DNA from: Artocarpus heterophyllus
Lineage: Eukaryota; Streptophyta; Magnoliopsida; Rosales; Moraceae
Reading direction: 5' to 3'
DNA length: 64,000 bases
NCBI GenBank assembly: GCA_025403435.1
Contig: CM046337.1
Location: 9,177,015 to 9,241,014 of the forward strand
Below, in pieces: positions 47,057 through 60,157 of the stretch (its first letter is position 1; the number at the start of each line of letters is the position of its first letter). The position numbers and the translations under genes are program-made. The notes beneath the pieces were generated by a model, which was not told the DNA's origin, did no database searches, and saw only the letters and a program-made list of their open reading frames with translations.

Positions 47057-49899
47057 TGTAACGCCTTATGTGGGGGTTAGCAGTTTTGAATAAATAAAAA
47101 AAATAATTTTAAATTTAATATTATTTAAATCAATTAAACAATGCCCATGGGTCTTTAAACAAAAATAAAAATAAACGTTTAAATACAAACCACAGTTTTT
47201 AGTGTAGCACCAAATATATATAGTACAATCATCATCACCATAGTACAATTCTCAAAAAATTTAACACAACCATCATAAAAAAAATAATACAAATCTTACA
47301 TGTTCTAGACAAGTTACAAATAAACAAGATCTTCTAACACGAAAACAGCAGAGTTGTTGTTGCCTATTCCTCCTCAGACATGTTGCACTGAGTTCCACCT
47401 GAGAGATGAAGATATGATAGGGATGAGCATCAACATGCCCAGCAGGGAAAATCATGACTCACCTTATGGTTTATCCATTACCACATTAAAACTGTATGGT
47501 TAGTTAAGTTACATCATATTCTAGATTATGAGGTTTATTATGATCACATCTCCTGGATACCATAGTTAATCATTACCAAGTTTCATAATTATACATTTAT
47601 ACAAATATTACCAATCATCATTGTTCCTAGGTATCCATGTTAAATAGAGTATGGCTCAACTCATCGAAACCCAAATGGGCGCGCTTAATCACACTCTAAA
47701 CATTCCAAGGGTGTTCCGATGAGGGGACATCAAGCCCTGAGTCCTCACCAAGTCGATTCCTGTACAGTGTGTTCTAGGACTTTCTACCCAAGGAAGCGTC
47801 ATCACCTTTCCCATATTTTACCTTTTAGGGTATTCATGCCCAAGGACGTAACCGTCGCCCTTTTTACATCTCACCATTCCTTTATATTCAATTTTTTTTA
47901 TTTATTTATAGAGTCAACTTTCCTAACCATGCTTCTCAATTTATAACATATGTTAAATCATTATGTTCCTCGCTATACAATATACATATTTTACAACATA
48001 ATACAACCAAATTTTAATTTACCAAAACCTCACAAAAGATGAGTAATAAAATCCCTACTTTCAAAGCTTAACAACAATCTTTTAATCTCAAAATTAATTA
48101 ACATTAGCTCCACACATCCTTAACCCTAAGGCATGCATAAGGACAATTAAAACTAAAGCACAACGTATAATCACATTCATAAGTGAATTATGTGTAAACC
48201 CATCTCACTAGTGCCATTTAAGTTTTTTTATACAATTGTTCTTTAAATACCAAGTAAACAATTTTTTTTAATCTTAAACACAATATAAAATACATACAAG
48301 TAATTTATATGTTTTAGTCTCTAATAAGAATTCATAAATCATTTAGGATAGTATTGGAAAGGTTGCAAGACATTAAGGGACTAGAAGGTGAGCAAAGTTG
48401 CGTTCTTGGTTCAAGTTAACAGCTGGTATACCATGGAAAATTGGTGGTATACTTTTGCAAAAAAGCTGGTTCACTATCTACAATCAACACATGGGTTAAC
48501 AGGTGGTTTACTTAAGGTAGACAGGTGGTTTACTACCACTGACAGGTTTACTAGTTTCCAATCTAAAAATTAAAAAATTCATAAAAATTAAAATACAACT
48601 CCGATTTAGGCTCATGATAGCTCGTTGGAAAGCTTAAGATGTCTACTTTTTAAATATGCAAACCAATTTATAGAATTCATTTTCATTTAACTCCAGAATT
48701 TTAAGAAAAAGCCACTAAGCGTAGAGGTATTAAAAAGTTTATGGAATGTCAAGTTTTTCTTTAACTCAAAGCATATTATCCTTGTTCAAAATCTCAAAAC
48801 CATACCAAAATATGCAAGATGCATTATATAATCACAATAAACATATTCTCATGAGTTTTATACCAAAATCATTATCAAATTATATTTCTAGCCTTTCTTG
48901 TAAATAATGATGAAAACATGCTTAAGTTTGCTCTTTAAGTTTAAAACATTAAAACATCAATCTTAAAATTATGGAAACCAGTTTAAACATTCCTAGCATG
49001 TTTGTAATATTGTTATCAAACTAAAATAAAGGTTAGTTATTGGTTTCAACTCAAGACTCATGTTTTTGTTCATAAATGTTCAATATGTATGTCAACATAA
49101 CTAGAATTTTTGCAATGAATTTTGAACACGAAAATTATACATTAAACATGGAGAAAACACATACTAAAAACCAAGTTTAGATTAAAGATAACCTACCTCA
49201 AAACTCTTTTGAAAAACACCAAAGTTTAGGTTAAAAATCAAGCTTGAATTAACTCTAAAACCGCCTCGACCATGGTTGGGAATTATAATTGTCTTGGCTA
49301 CAAAGAGAGCTTTGTGCTCTATGTCTTTAGTTAGAAATTGAAGTGAGAAAGGGAGAGAATGAGAAACTAGAGAAGAAGGTGGTGATGGTTAAAAAAAAAA
49401 GATATCAAAATGCTTGAGAGGAAGGGGAAGTTTACGGGGATAGTTGTAATAAGAAACAAAAGAGCATTAAAAGAAAATATCATCATGTCTCCCATGGAGA
49501 CTTTTAGCAAGTAATGCCAACATAATTGAGGGGACAATTGGAGTGAGTTATGGAAGAAGATGAGAAAAGAATTAAATAGGTGGTTGAGAAAATATCTCCA
49601 TGTCTTCTATTAATTGAGGGAAAATTAATTCCATGTCTCCTTCGGAGACTTTTAGCAAAATAAGAAGAAGGCTACATAATTGAGCATTAATTTAGGGAGA
49701 CAAGATTGATAGAAGTGAGTATTGGTAAATTTTGAATGTTTCCTATGAAGGCTTGGTAAGAAAATACTAAAGTGGCATTTTTTTTTTATTGAAACAACAT
49801 AGACAAACTTGGTAATTTTAAATACTATAAAATTTTAAATTGTCATATTTTATTCATTAAATTTTACAAAATCATGCCCGTTAAAATACGGGTGTTACA
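47057..49899 (-). repeat. Left LTR (3' LTR in sense), 2843 bp
   Basis: Begins TGTAACGCCTTATG and ends ATACGGGTGTTACA on the plus strand. It is the undisturbed copy to compare with 54804-55423, 59080-60157 and 63301-64000. The block at 47700-47880 is shared with the solo LTR at 9426-11804. Confidence 0.92.
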
Positions 49900-49912
49900 G
49901 CTCTCCCCTTCT
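49900..49912 (-). other. Polypurine tract
   Basis: AGAAGGGGAGAGC in sense, directly before the LTR that begins TGTAACACCCG. This is the primer for plus-strand synthesis in LTR retroelements and confirms the minus orientation. Confidence 0.8.
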
Positions 49913-49954
49913 ATAAAAATTTCATCCTCGAAATTTTGTATACTGATTACAATG

Positions 49955-51130
49955 TTAAAACAAATGTGGATACTTCTCTCTCATTTCAGATTCAAGTTCC
50001 CATGTGGCTTCCTCCACATCATGATGTTGCCACATCACTTTCACCAGAGGAATTTCACGGCGACGTAATATTTTTATTTCACGATCAGGTATCTGAACTG
50101 AAATTTCTTCATAGGTCATATCTCCTTGAATTGGCACATCTGTCCACATGATCACATGTGAAGGGCCGGTTTCATACTTTCTCAACATCGATACATGGAA
50201 CACATTATGTACATGAGACAATTGTGGTGGCAGGTCTAAACGGTATGCCAACGTTCTAATGCGTTCCACAATCTCAAACGGCCCTGTATACCTTGGTGCT
50301 AACTTTCCTTTAACACCAAATCGAGATACACCACATTTTGGTTTCACTTTCAAGAACACAAAGTCTCCGATCATGAACTCTGAAGGGCGCCTTCTCTTAT
50401 CTGCATAACTCTTCTGTTGACTTTGAGCTGTCTGAAGATGTTCGCGAATAATCTAGATCTTGTCCGTTGTTTCTCTAATAAACTGAGGCCCAAGTTCAAG
50501 GCGCTCTTCCTTTTCAGCCCAACATAATGGAGATCTACAAGGCCTACCATATAAAGCCTCATATGGAGCCATTCCAATACTTGCTTGGTAACTGTTGTTA
50601 TATGCGAATTCAACATATGGCAGCTGTGCAGCCCAATTTGTTCCAAAGTCTAGCACACAAGCCCGAAGCATATCCTCGAGAATCTGAATGACACGTTCAG
50701 ATTGTCCATATGTTTGAGGATGAAAAGCTGTACTGAAATTCAATTGAGTTCCCAAGGCCTTCTGCAATCCTCTCTAGAATTTCAACGTGAAACGTGTATC
50801 TCTATTGGAAACTATTGACATTGGCACTCCATGCAGTGTCACTATCTTTTCCACATACAATTGACATAACTTCGACACATTGTAACTAGTTCTGATTGGA
50901 ATGAAATGGGCTGTCTTAGTTAAACGATCCACAATTACCCAAACAGCATCATGCCCCATTTGAGTCTTAGGAAATCCAGTAACAAAGTCCATTGTCACAT
51001 GATCCCACTTCCATTCTAGAATAGGTAAGCTCCTCAACACGCCTCCAGGCTTTTGATGTTCTGCTTTAACCTGCTGACACGTCATGCACTTAGAGACAAA
51101 GAGTTGCTATATCTTGTTTCATTCCTCGCC
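49955..51130 (-). pseudogene. Integrase with C-terminal chromodomain, broken
   Basis: The zinc-binding region near 51130-51060 (CMTCQQVKAEHQKPGG) is followed by the catalytic core (51085-50453), with WDHVTMDFVTGFP, TKTAHFIPIR and FHPQTYGQSERVIQ. A stop and a frame change lie near 50770, and a second stop and frame change near 50455. The C-terminal segment (50374-49955) has the GPFEIVERI region and then a chromodomain that starts ILRRREIPLVKVMW and ends ATWELESEM. The chromodomain places the element among chromoviruses. Disrupted, so inactive. Confidence 0.88.
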
Positions 51131-51362
51131 ACCAGTATTGTCGTTTTAGATCCATATACATTTTAATGCTTCCAGGATGAATAGCGAACTTTAAACGGTG
51201 AGCCTCATCCAATACCGCATGCCTGAGATATGGATCCTCTGGAACAACTAATCTTCCTTTGTAAAGTAAAATTCCTTCTGGCTCAATCTGCCATCCATCT
51301 AGTTGTTCTCCATTTTGTATTTGCTCCCAAAACCTATGTAATCCTTCACCGTGCCATTGTCC

Positions 51363-52985
51363 CTATTTTACTTGCTGAATTAACGTAGGAGTTGCTATCA
51401 CATTGAATAGGAAAGCTCTCTCATCATCTTCATAATATTGCAAGTTGAAGTCGACGATGGTGACTCGTCTCCAATCTTTTAATGCTAAACTGTCTATACT
51501 TTCGTTGTTCTTACGACTTAGAGCATCCGCCATAGCATTTACTTTTCCAGGATGGTATTGGATACTAAAGTCATAATCCACCATGTATTCAGTCCATCTT
51601 CGTTGCCTTAGGTTGAGATCCCTTTAAGTAAACAAATATTTCAGACTTTGATGATCTGTATAAAGCTCAAACTTTGCACCATGTAGATAACATCTCCAAA
51701 TCTTGAGTGCAAAAACCACAGCAGCTAACTCAAGATCATGTGTGGGGTAGTTCCTTTCATGGGGTTTCAATTGGCGTGAGGCGTAGACAACTACTCGTCC
51801 ATGCTGCATTAATACACAACCCAAACCATTTCCCGAGGTATCAGTGTATACTGTGAAAGACTCCTCGTTGTTGGGTATGATCAGCACAGGTGCACTAGTG
51901 AGCTTTCGCTTCAATTTCTCGAATGCTTCTTCACATTTGTCGTCCCACACGAACTTGACATTCTTCCTTGTGAGTCTTGTCAATGGAGAAGCAATCTTTG
52001 AAAAATTCTCTACGAAGCGTCGATAGTATCCAGCTAGTCCGAGAAAACTTTGGATCTCTGACACATTCTTTGGTCGTTCCCAATTTAGCACTGCTTCAAT
52101 TTTGGAAAGGTCTACTGAGATGCCTTCTTTAGAGATAACGTGTCCAAGGAACTTGACCTTCGTCATCCAGAAGTCACATTTATCTCTCTTTGCATAGAGA
52201 CCATGTTCTCTCAATGTTTGTAGAGCAATCCTCAAGTGCTCAACATGTTCTTCTTTAGTTTTGGAATAGATCAAGATATCATCTATAAAAACAATGATAA
52301 ATTGATCTAAGTACGGTCGGAAGACAAGGTTCATCAAGTCCATGAAAGCCGCTAGTGCATTAGTCAACCCGAAAGGCATGACAAGAAACTCAAAGTGACC
52401 GTAGCGAGTCCAGAAAGCCATCTTTGGAATGTCCTCTTCTCTTATCTTCAGTTGGTGATATCCGGATCGTAAGTCAATCTTTGAGAAATAGCAAGATCCT
52501 CCTAACTGATCGAACAACTCATCAATTCGAGGTAGAGGGTACTTGTTCTTGATAGTCAGTCGATTAAGCTGGCGATAATCAACACAGAGTCTCAAATATC
52601 CATCATGTTTCTTCACAAAAAGCACTGGAGCTCCCCAAGGTGATGTACTTGGTCGAATAAATCCTTTTTCTAGTAATTCGTCCAACTGCTTCCTTAATTC
52701 CACTTTCTCAGCAGGTGCCATTCGATACGGAGCAATAGAAACAAGCGCTGCTCCTTGAGTTAGGTCGATGACAAACTCAATTTATCTATCCGGTGGGAGT
52801 CTGGGCAATTCATCTGGAAAAACATCTGGAAATTCATCCACCACAGGAATGAGAGAGGATAGGTCACTCCTCTTTAGTTCTCCCTTTGAAGCAAAGATTG
52901 TCCCAAGATTGGTGAAATTCCTTCGTCCTCCAATGCAAGCTTTTAGCACTGGGGTTGGCATCACTGTTCCTGTCTTTGCCTGAAA
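51363..52985 (-). pseudogene. Protease-RT linker, reverse transcriptase and RNase H, broken
   Basis: The longest open segment is 52721-51624 (365 codons). It carries RT motifs [33 protein letters not shown] and the catalytic FIDDILIYS, and then RNase H motifs [10 protein letters not shown] and [11 protein letters not shown]. Upstream, 52964-52782 holds the linker with FPDVFPDELPRLPPDR, where a stop interrupts the frame. Downstream a stop separates YLFT from the RNase H end segment with [16 protein letters not shown] (51584-51363). The catalytic Asp pair of RT is present. The frame is interrupted at least three times. Confidence 0.92.
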
Positions 52986-53126
52986 TTTGATGACTTGTCC
53001 ATTCTTGGTGAATAAAGAGACACGTTTCCTATGACAATTTACTATTGCCTGGTATTTAGTTAGCTAATTCATTCCTAGGATTACATCAAACTATGTCATA
53101 GTTATTACATATTGGTCAGCCGATAG

Positions 53127-54652
53127 TTAATGTTCTCCTATAACAATACACACTGATTTACAAATTATGGATACTTCAGCTATCCCGCCCATTGGTGTAC
53201 TAAGGGTTGATGATGAACTACATGTCTCAGTTTCTAATTGTAGTACTGAAGCAAATAACATAGATATAAATGAGTGAGTGGCACCGGTGTCAAACAATAC
53301 ATGAGCCCAAGAATGAGACACTTGAATCATACCGTCTACAACGGAGTGATCAGCCTGCTTTGTTTGTCCAGCTGTAGCCGTAATTGCATAAGCTTGTGCT
53401 AGTGCTTTCCCCTTATCATTCTTTCCTCGGTTTCCTTGGCTACTACTAGCCTTATTATTATTTCTTCTAGGAAAATATGGCCTTTGATTCACCGAGCCTT
53501 GTGGAGTCAGTTGGAAGTTTTGATTAGCATAGAAATTGGAACCCTGTGGCCACTGCTGATAGTTGTACTGAGGCTGAAACCCTCGAGGTTGAGTTACTGA
53601 GACTTCGGAAGCTGGAGTGTTTTGTTGAAGCACTCCACGATTTGGACTCCCTCCCCATATAGTGGAGCCAAAATGACTTCCTTGTGGCCTTGGTGCAAAG
53701 GATGATTGTACAAGGCGGTTAGGGCAATTCCTCCTCAGATGTCCCACTTGTCCACAGTTATGACAAGCATACGGCTGGAAACGACCGCTGCTAGAAGATC
53801 CACTACCAATAGTCACTCTACTATGCTGAATGATCTACCCTTGTGACTTCTCCTTCTTACTTATTTTCCTTTAACGCTTACCAGAACCGTTTTACTCTCC
53901 ATAGGAGTTATTTAGTTCTGTCTCTGCCCGCTGTGCCGCAGCTACAAGATCAAGAAAATCTGTTGATGGAACAATAGCTATCATTTGTCTGATTTTCAGC
54001 CTTAGGTTATTTCTAAATTTCTCGCATCTCGCCTTGGATCCGATACAGCCCCGGGATTATAGCGAGACAATTCTATGAATCGAGCATGGTATTCAGCAAC
54101 TGTTGTATCTCTCTGCACCAGGTTTTTGAATTCTCGCATCATTGCTTGCCTATGGCTCTGAGGAATATAGGTGTTACGAAATATGGTTTCGAACTACTCC
54201 CATGTGAGATTTGGCACGTCATAGTCGTCTTTCTAAAGATCCCACCATTCTTCGGCTTTACCCTCAAATATATATGTTGAAAAGCTAACCCAATAATCCC
54301 GTGGAATCCTCAAGGTGTCCAACTTCTTTTTGACCGCCTTTAGCCATTGTTCTGCTATGACAGGGTTAGGTTCTCCACTAAATGTGGGGGGTTTCTGCTT
54401 CATAAACTCCTTCAACAGAGTTAGATGTCGTTGCTCGGGATCATGAACCTCCACAGGTCTTTGCGCATTTTGTAAGGCTTGAAGAATTTGTCCTAAATTA
54501 TTCACTTCCGGTGCAGCTGGCGGGGATTGTGTTGCCTGTCGTAGTTGCTCATCTTATTGAGCTTGTTCCATCAGTTCCGGTTGCTCAACTTCTTGAGCAT
54601 GTTCAACCGGTTGTGACTGCTCAGACGATTGCATTTGACGTCTTGGTGGCAT
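53127..54652 (-). pseudogene. Gag and protease region, heavily broken
   Basis: Sense start ATG at 54652, then an in-frame stop at 54556-54554. The gag capsid region (54505-54233) has KPPTFSGEPNP and AEEWWD and ends in another stop. Downstream frames show capsid words but carry more stops and at least one frameshift between 54230 and 53816. The frame 53816-53127 has the zinc knuckle CHNCGQVGHLRRNC and the aspartic protease motif FDTGATHSFIS. The order and motifs are those of Ty3/gypsy Gag and protease. Most stops look like single-base changes of ancient copies. Confidence 0.88.
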
Positions 54653-54782
54653 AGTTTCTACTGGCTGTGAAAATTTAACCAGGATCAGTACCAAATGATG
54701 ATGACATTAACACTTAACTTTAAAACCATTTCCAAAGATTAATTTTTAAGGTATTACTATACCCTCTAGGTTAACCGAACCT

Positions 54783-54796
54783 AGGCTCTGATACTA
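54783..54796 (-). other. Primer-binding site for initiator tRNA-Met
   Basis: TAGTATCAGAGCCT in sense, 7 bases inside the LTR end. It is one base off the usual TGGTATCAGAGCC, complementary to the 3' end of initiator methionine tRNA. Confidence 0.75.
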
Positions 54797-54803
54797 AAAA
54801 TTG

Positions 54804-55423
54804 TGTAACGCCTCTATGTGGAGGTTAGCAGTTTTGAATAAATAAAAAAATAATTTTAAATTCAATATTATTTAAATCAATTATACAATGCCCATGGGTC
54901 TTTAAACAAAAATAAAAATAAACGTTTAAATACAAACCACAGTTTTTAGTGTAGCACCAAATATATATAGTACAGTCATTATCACCATAGTATAATTCTC
55001 AAATAATTTAACACAGCCATCATTAAAAAAAAATACAAATCTTACATGTTCTAGACAAGTTACAAATAAACAAGATCTTCTAACACGAAAACAGCAAGGT
55101 TGTTGTTGCCTATTCCTCCTCAGATATGTTGCACTGAGTTCCACCTGAGAGATGAAGATATGGTAGGGATGAGCATCAACATGCCCAATAGGGAAAATCA
55201 TGACTCACCTTATGGTTTATCCATTACCATATTAAAACTGCATGGTTAGTTAAGTTATATCATATTCCAAATTATGAGGTTTATTATGATCACATCTCGT
55301 AGATACCATAGTTAATCATTACCAAGTTTCATAATTACACATTTATACAAATATTACCAATCATCATTATTCCTAGGTATCCATGTTAAATAGAGTATAA
55401 CTCAACTCATCGAAACCCAAATG
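54804..55423 (-). repeat. Right LTR, first segment
   Basis: Begins TGTAACGCCTCTATG and matches the left LTR from its beginning at 47057. It ends at the insertion point of the solo LTR at 55424; the last five bases AAATG (55419-55423) are the target-site duplication. Confidence 0.9.
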
Positions 55424-58400
55424 TGTAACACTCGAGATTTTTAATGCATTAAAAATGCATTAAATTAAGGATTATAGTAAGACAAAGTACAGTTTAATGA
55501 AAAATATTATATAATAACATGAAAAAATTATACAGTATTAGAGCAATGCAGTATAAGAATTGGACTATGTGGACCATAATTTTGTTTTATAAAAGAAAAG
55601 AAAAAAAAGAAGGAAAAATAAGAAAATATCATAAAAATTCAGCTGTTTCTCTCTCTACTTTCTCTCTCTAGAATTCTCTCTCTCTCTCTCCTCAAATCTC
55701 ATTTGAGATTCCGACGTCATTTTTTGACACCTCCCGCACCAATGGGAAGCTCTCGACGAACTGAGTCCAACGAGGTGTCGTGCCACCCAAATAGTCACCG
55801 GAGGGAGGCTCACGTGCCACCCAAAGTGGCGGCGAAACCCATTTCTTTCCGACGAGATATCTTCACTGCCTGACGTCCGATCGACGTGATTCTTGTTCCT
55901 ACACGACCACCGTGATGAGAGGAACAAAACCCACCCTTGGTGGCAGCTCAACAACGGCCGGATTGCTCCGCCCGCCTATCGTCGCTGTGCGTCGCCGCCG
56001 CCACAGTGGAACTCCGCCTTGCCGGAGGAGGTGACCGACACCACCCCTCCCAATGAGTTCAGAGGATCAAGAGGAGTAAAACCCCTCGATTAATTGCACG
56101 AAAGGAGCCTGTTTCGCCAAAGAACGGCTAATGCCGCCGTTAACCACCGCGGGAGCCTCCGTTTTGGCTCTTCCTAGCCACATTTCTTCAAATTGAGTGA
56201 GGGGAAATGCTCATAGGAGGATGGGTAGCAAAAGCTCTCAGCCAATTTCAGGTTTCCATTGCCGGATAGCCATCATCGGAGCCTCCATTTTTGCCATCAA
56301 TGTCGAGCTCCGACCTGCTATGTTAGAGGCAGAATTAGGCAAAATTGACACCGCCATTGGACTCAGAAGGGTCAATTTAGGGGGGATAGGCCCTAGCCCA
56401 GCTGCTAACGGACCCCGATTGACGCCTGTCAACGCCGGTCAATGGCGGTCAACCATCGGTCAACGGCCGATCAACATCAATTTAGGATTTTATGATCCGG
56501 ACCTTCGATCGAAGATCTGAGACCGCCTCCCGACTCATTTTGACTCTCTGAACGCAATGGTGACCTCTGTTCGAGCTAATTCTACTCCGATGAAAATCGT
56601 CCGGTATCAACTGTATGCAGATCGAGGCGATTCAAACAGCAGTATCGGAGTCTAGAATGACGTTTTCAAGAATGTATGATCTCCAGGAAGCATTCCTAGC
56701 TATTTGTGGTTGCTCGAGGAGCATTGCAGAGGATGCTTCACATACTGTAGATGCAGCGAGATACAACTGGATCTGCTTTGCTTGGAGTCTAAGTAAGTAG
56801 GAATCTCGCATACAGTATGAACTGTTTTAGAATAAATTGTTTTAGATGCTTTCATGAAAATTTATGAAATGCATGATCAGTGATTGTTACGCTGTTTTAC
56901 ATAAGAATGAGTTTTATAACGTTACAAGGTTGACGAAAAACCCGTTAAGGATAAAATCGTCATTATTAAGGAAACGGCTAGAACACTCCGATTTAGCATA
57001 ACGTTATTAGACAGAAAATTCTGTAATACGTTAAGCAACGTAACGGTCATGTAAGACCAGAGATTTAATAAGGATGTTTAAGTAAACGAGAGGTAAACCG
57101 ATGGGTTATAAGGTTAAGTAAAGACAACAGTAAACGAAAGTGTACTAGTTAAGTTAAAAGGAAAGAATGGTTAATCTTTACGTTTTATTATCAATCGAGT
57201 GGATTGATAATAAAGAAAGTTAACTAATAAGTCGGCTATCGTTTGATCAGGACATAGAGGCCGACTAATGGAAGGAAAAAGAACGGAATAGAGAACGCTA
57301 GAGCATAGTTCGGGTAAGTTTCAAATCTCACCTACAGCATGATATAAATGATTTTTGAATGCTTATTTATATAATTTGCAAATGATTTTGCAATTATTAT
57401 GCAAGTGTCTTTTAAAGTATGTTTGCATTTATTGTGCAAAAAGTTTTAAAGTTCAAGAAAAAGATTGGCAATGAATTTTGCAACCGTTATGTTAAAGGTT
57501 TATTTGCATATTGATATGCATAACATTTCTTAAAAGTGTAAGTTATGATTTTTAAAGTATTTAAAGTATGTTTTGCATTATGGCAATGCAAAATGTTTTA
57601 TAGTTTAAGTTATAAGTTTCATAATGCATTTACTATGCAATAAGTTGCATTTATTGTGTAATAAGTTTTAGAATAAAAGTTATAGTTTACAAAATGTGAT
57701 TTCATTATATGTTGCATTTGTTATGCAATAAGTGTTAGAGTACAAATTATAATTAGCAAAATGTGTTTGCATTTTATGTTGCATTTGTTATGCAATGAGT
57801 TGCATTTATTATGTAATAGGTTTTATAGTACAAGCTATGAATTGCAAGTGTATTGCATATGATGTGATTGCATTTGAAATGCTCACTAAAGTTAATAAGA
57901 AGGTAACGTAAGGATAAAAGGAAAGTGTCGTACCAGCCTCTTTGTTATGAGGTAATGAAAGTAAAATTAAAGTTTGACCTCCTAAAGGTGAGGTACAAGA
58001 CCTCAATGTTTGATGGTTTCAAGTCTTCCACAAGGGAAGCATCATGTTTATGATCTCATGATTAATGAGTCGGTACGAACACTAAAGTAAAGTAAGGAAA
58101 AGGAAGGTTATAAGATAAAGAAAGTTAAGGAACAAGAATAAATGTTGAGAAAGAAAGGAATATTTAAGTTTATAGAATGATCATAAAATGCTCATAATTG
58201 AAGTTAATAATTGAGTATAAATGGAGTCATGCATTCTGATGTTACTTGAATGCTTTTTTATGAAATGTTTATATGTTATGTTCATGGAAAACATTCTGAA
58301 AAATGTTTACGATAAATGTTTATGAAGAACGTTTTCATGTTTTCAAGAAATGGTTTATGAACGACGTTTTAAGAAAAACGTTCAAGAAATGTTTTACAAA

Positions 58401-59074
58401 AAACGTTTATGTAAAACATTTCAAAAATGTTTTATGAAAAACATTTATGAAAAACGTTTTCAGAAATGTTTATGGAAAATGTTCATGAAGAATGTTTCAA
58501 GAGAAAGGTTTTCATGAGAAAAGTTTTAAAGCATGATTAAATGCTTTGTGAGTTTATGTTTGAACTTACTAAGCGAAAGCTCATTAAAAGTTTTTCATGC
58601 TGTAGGTAATTTAAGGTGACCAGTAGGACCCGATAGAAGAGCTGGGTGCTGCGGAGATCAGATGCGAAGATTTGGGTATGGATACCATCACTGTTTGCTT
58701 CCGCTATGCAAAGAAAAGGTTTTCCACTATTTAATATAGTGTTTTTAAAGTTTTAAGAAAATCAGAGTTCTAAGAATTATATTCAAAGTTTTAAGATACA
58801 GTTTACAAACTGTTGTATGTAATTATAAAGTAAAGTTTTAAGCTATGATTTAATAATGGTTTCTTATTATGTTTTAAGAAACGATTTGAAATGATTTTAA
58901 GGGCAAGTGTTGAGCGATGTCTCAACTTGAATGGCGACAGAGGTTGCATCAGTTTTAAAGAACGTTTAAAGAAAAAAAAATTTATTACAGTATTTTTCTT
59001 ACTAAGTAAGATTACTGTTTATGAAACGATGTTTATGAAAGTAAAGTGACTGCCCAAAAAGGCGGGTCGTCACA
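55424..59074 (+). mobile_element. Nested solo LTR, 3651 bp
   Basis: Starts TGTAACACTCGAG and ends GGCGGGTCGTCACA, flanked by AAATG (55419-55423 and 59075-59079). TATAAAAG at 55588-55595 followed by a CT-rich leader fixes plus orientation. A GC-rich stretch lies at 55680-56600. Two arrays of diverged short repeats occupy about 57350-57860 (words like TGCATTTATTATGCAATAAG) and 58260-58560 (TTTATGAAAAACG-type words). I see no primer-binding site, polypurine tract or polymerase, so this is read as a solo LTR; a short non-autonomous element is possible. Confidence 0.82.
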
Positions 59075-59079
59075 AAATG

Positions 59080-60157
59080 GGCGCGCTTAATCACACTCTA
59101 AACATTCCAAGGGTGTTCCGGTGAAGGGACATCAAGCCTCGAGTCCTCACCTAGTCGATTCCTGTACAGTGTGTTCTGGGACTTTCGACCCAATTAAGCG
59201 TCATCACCTTCCCCCTATTTTACCTTTTAGGATATTCATGCCCAAGGACGTAACCGTTGCCCTTTTTACATCTCACAATTCCTTTATATTCATTTTTTTA
59301 TTATTTATAGAGTCACCTTTCCTAACCATGCTTCTCAATTTATAACATATGTTAAATCATTATGTTCCTCTCTATACAATATACATATTTTACAACATAA
59401 CACAACCAAATTTTAATTTACCAAAACCTCACAAAAGATGAGTAATAGAATCCCTACCTTCAAAGCTTAACAACAATCTTTTAATCTCGGAATTAATTAA
59501 CGTTAGCTCCACACATCCTTGACCCTAAGGTATGCATAAGGACAATTAAAACTAAAGCACAACGTATAATCACATTCATAAGTGAATTATGTGTAAACCA
59601 TCTCACTAGTGCCATTTAAGTTTTTTAATGCAATTGTTCTTTAAATACCAAGTAAATTTTTTTTTTATCTTAAACACAATATGAAATACATACAAGTAAT
59701 CTATATGTTTTAGTCTCTAATAAGAATTCATAAATCATTTAGGATAGTATTGCAAAGGTTGTAAGACATTAAGGGACTAGAAGGTGAGCAAAGTTGAGTT
59801 CTTGGTTCAAGTTAACAGCTGGTATACCATGGCAAATTGGTGGTATACTTTTACAAAAAGGCGGGTTCATTATCTACAATCAACATACGGGTTAACATGT
59901 GGTTTACTTAAGGTAGACGGGTGGTTTACTACCGCTAGCAGGTTTACTAGTTTCCAATCCAAAAATTAAAATATTCATAGAAATTAAAATACGACTCCGA
60001 TTAAGGCTCATAATAGCTCGTTGGAAGGCTTAGGATGTCTACTTTTTAAATATACAAACCAATTTATAGAATTCATTTTCATTTAACACCAGAATTTTAA
60101 GAAAGAGCCACTGCCCGTAGAGGTATTAAAAAGTTTATGGAATGTCAAGTTTTTCTT
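59080..60157 (-). repeat. Right LTR, middle segment
   Basis: Resumes at GGGCGCGCTTAATCACACTC, the exact continuation of the left LTR sequence after AAATG, and runs to TTCTT (60153-60157), where the second solo LTR enters. Confidence 0.9.

Noticed and set aside
55893..56520. ORFs in the GC-rich part of the nested LTR
   Set aside because: They lie within an LTR with clear ends and duplications, overlap one another in several frames and show no domain.
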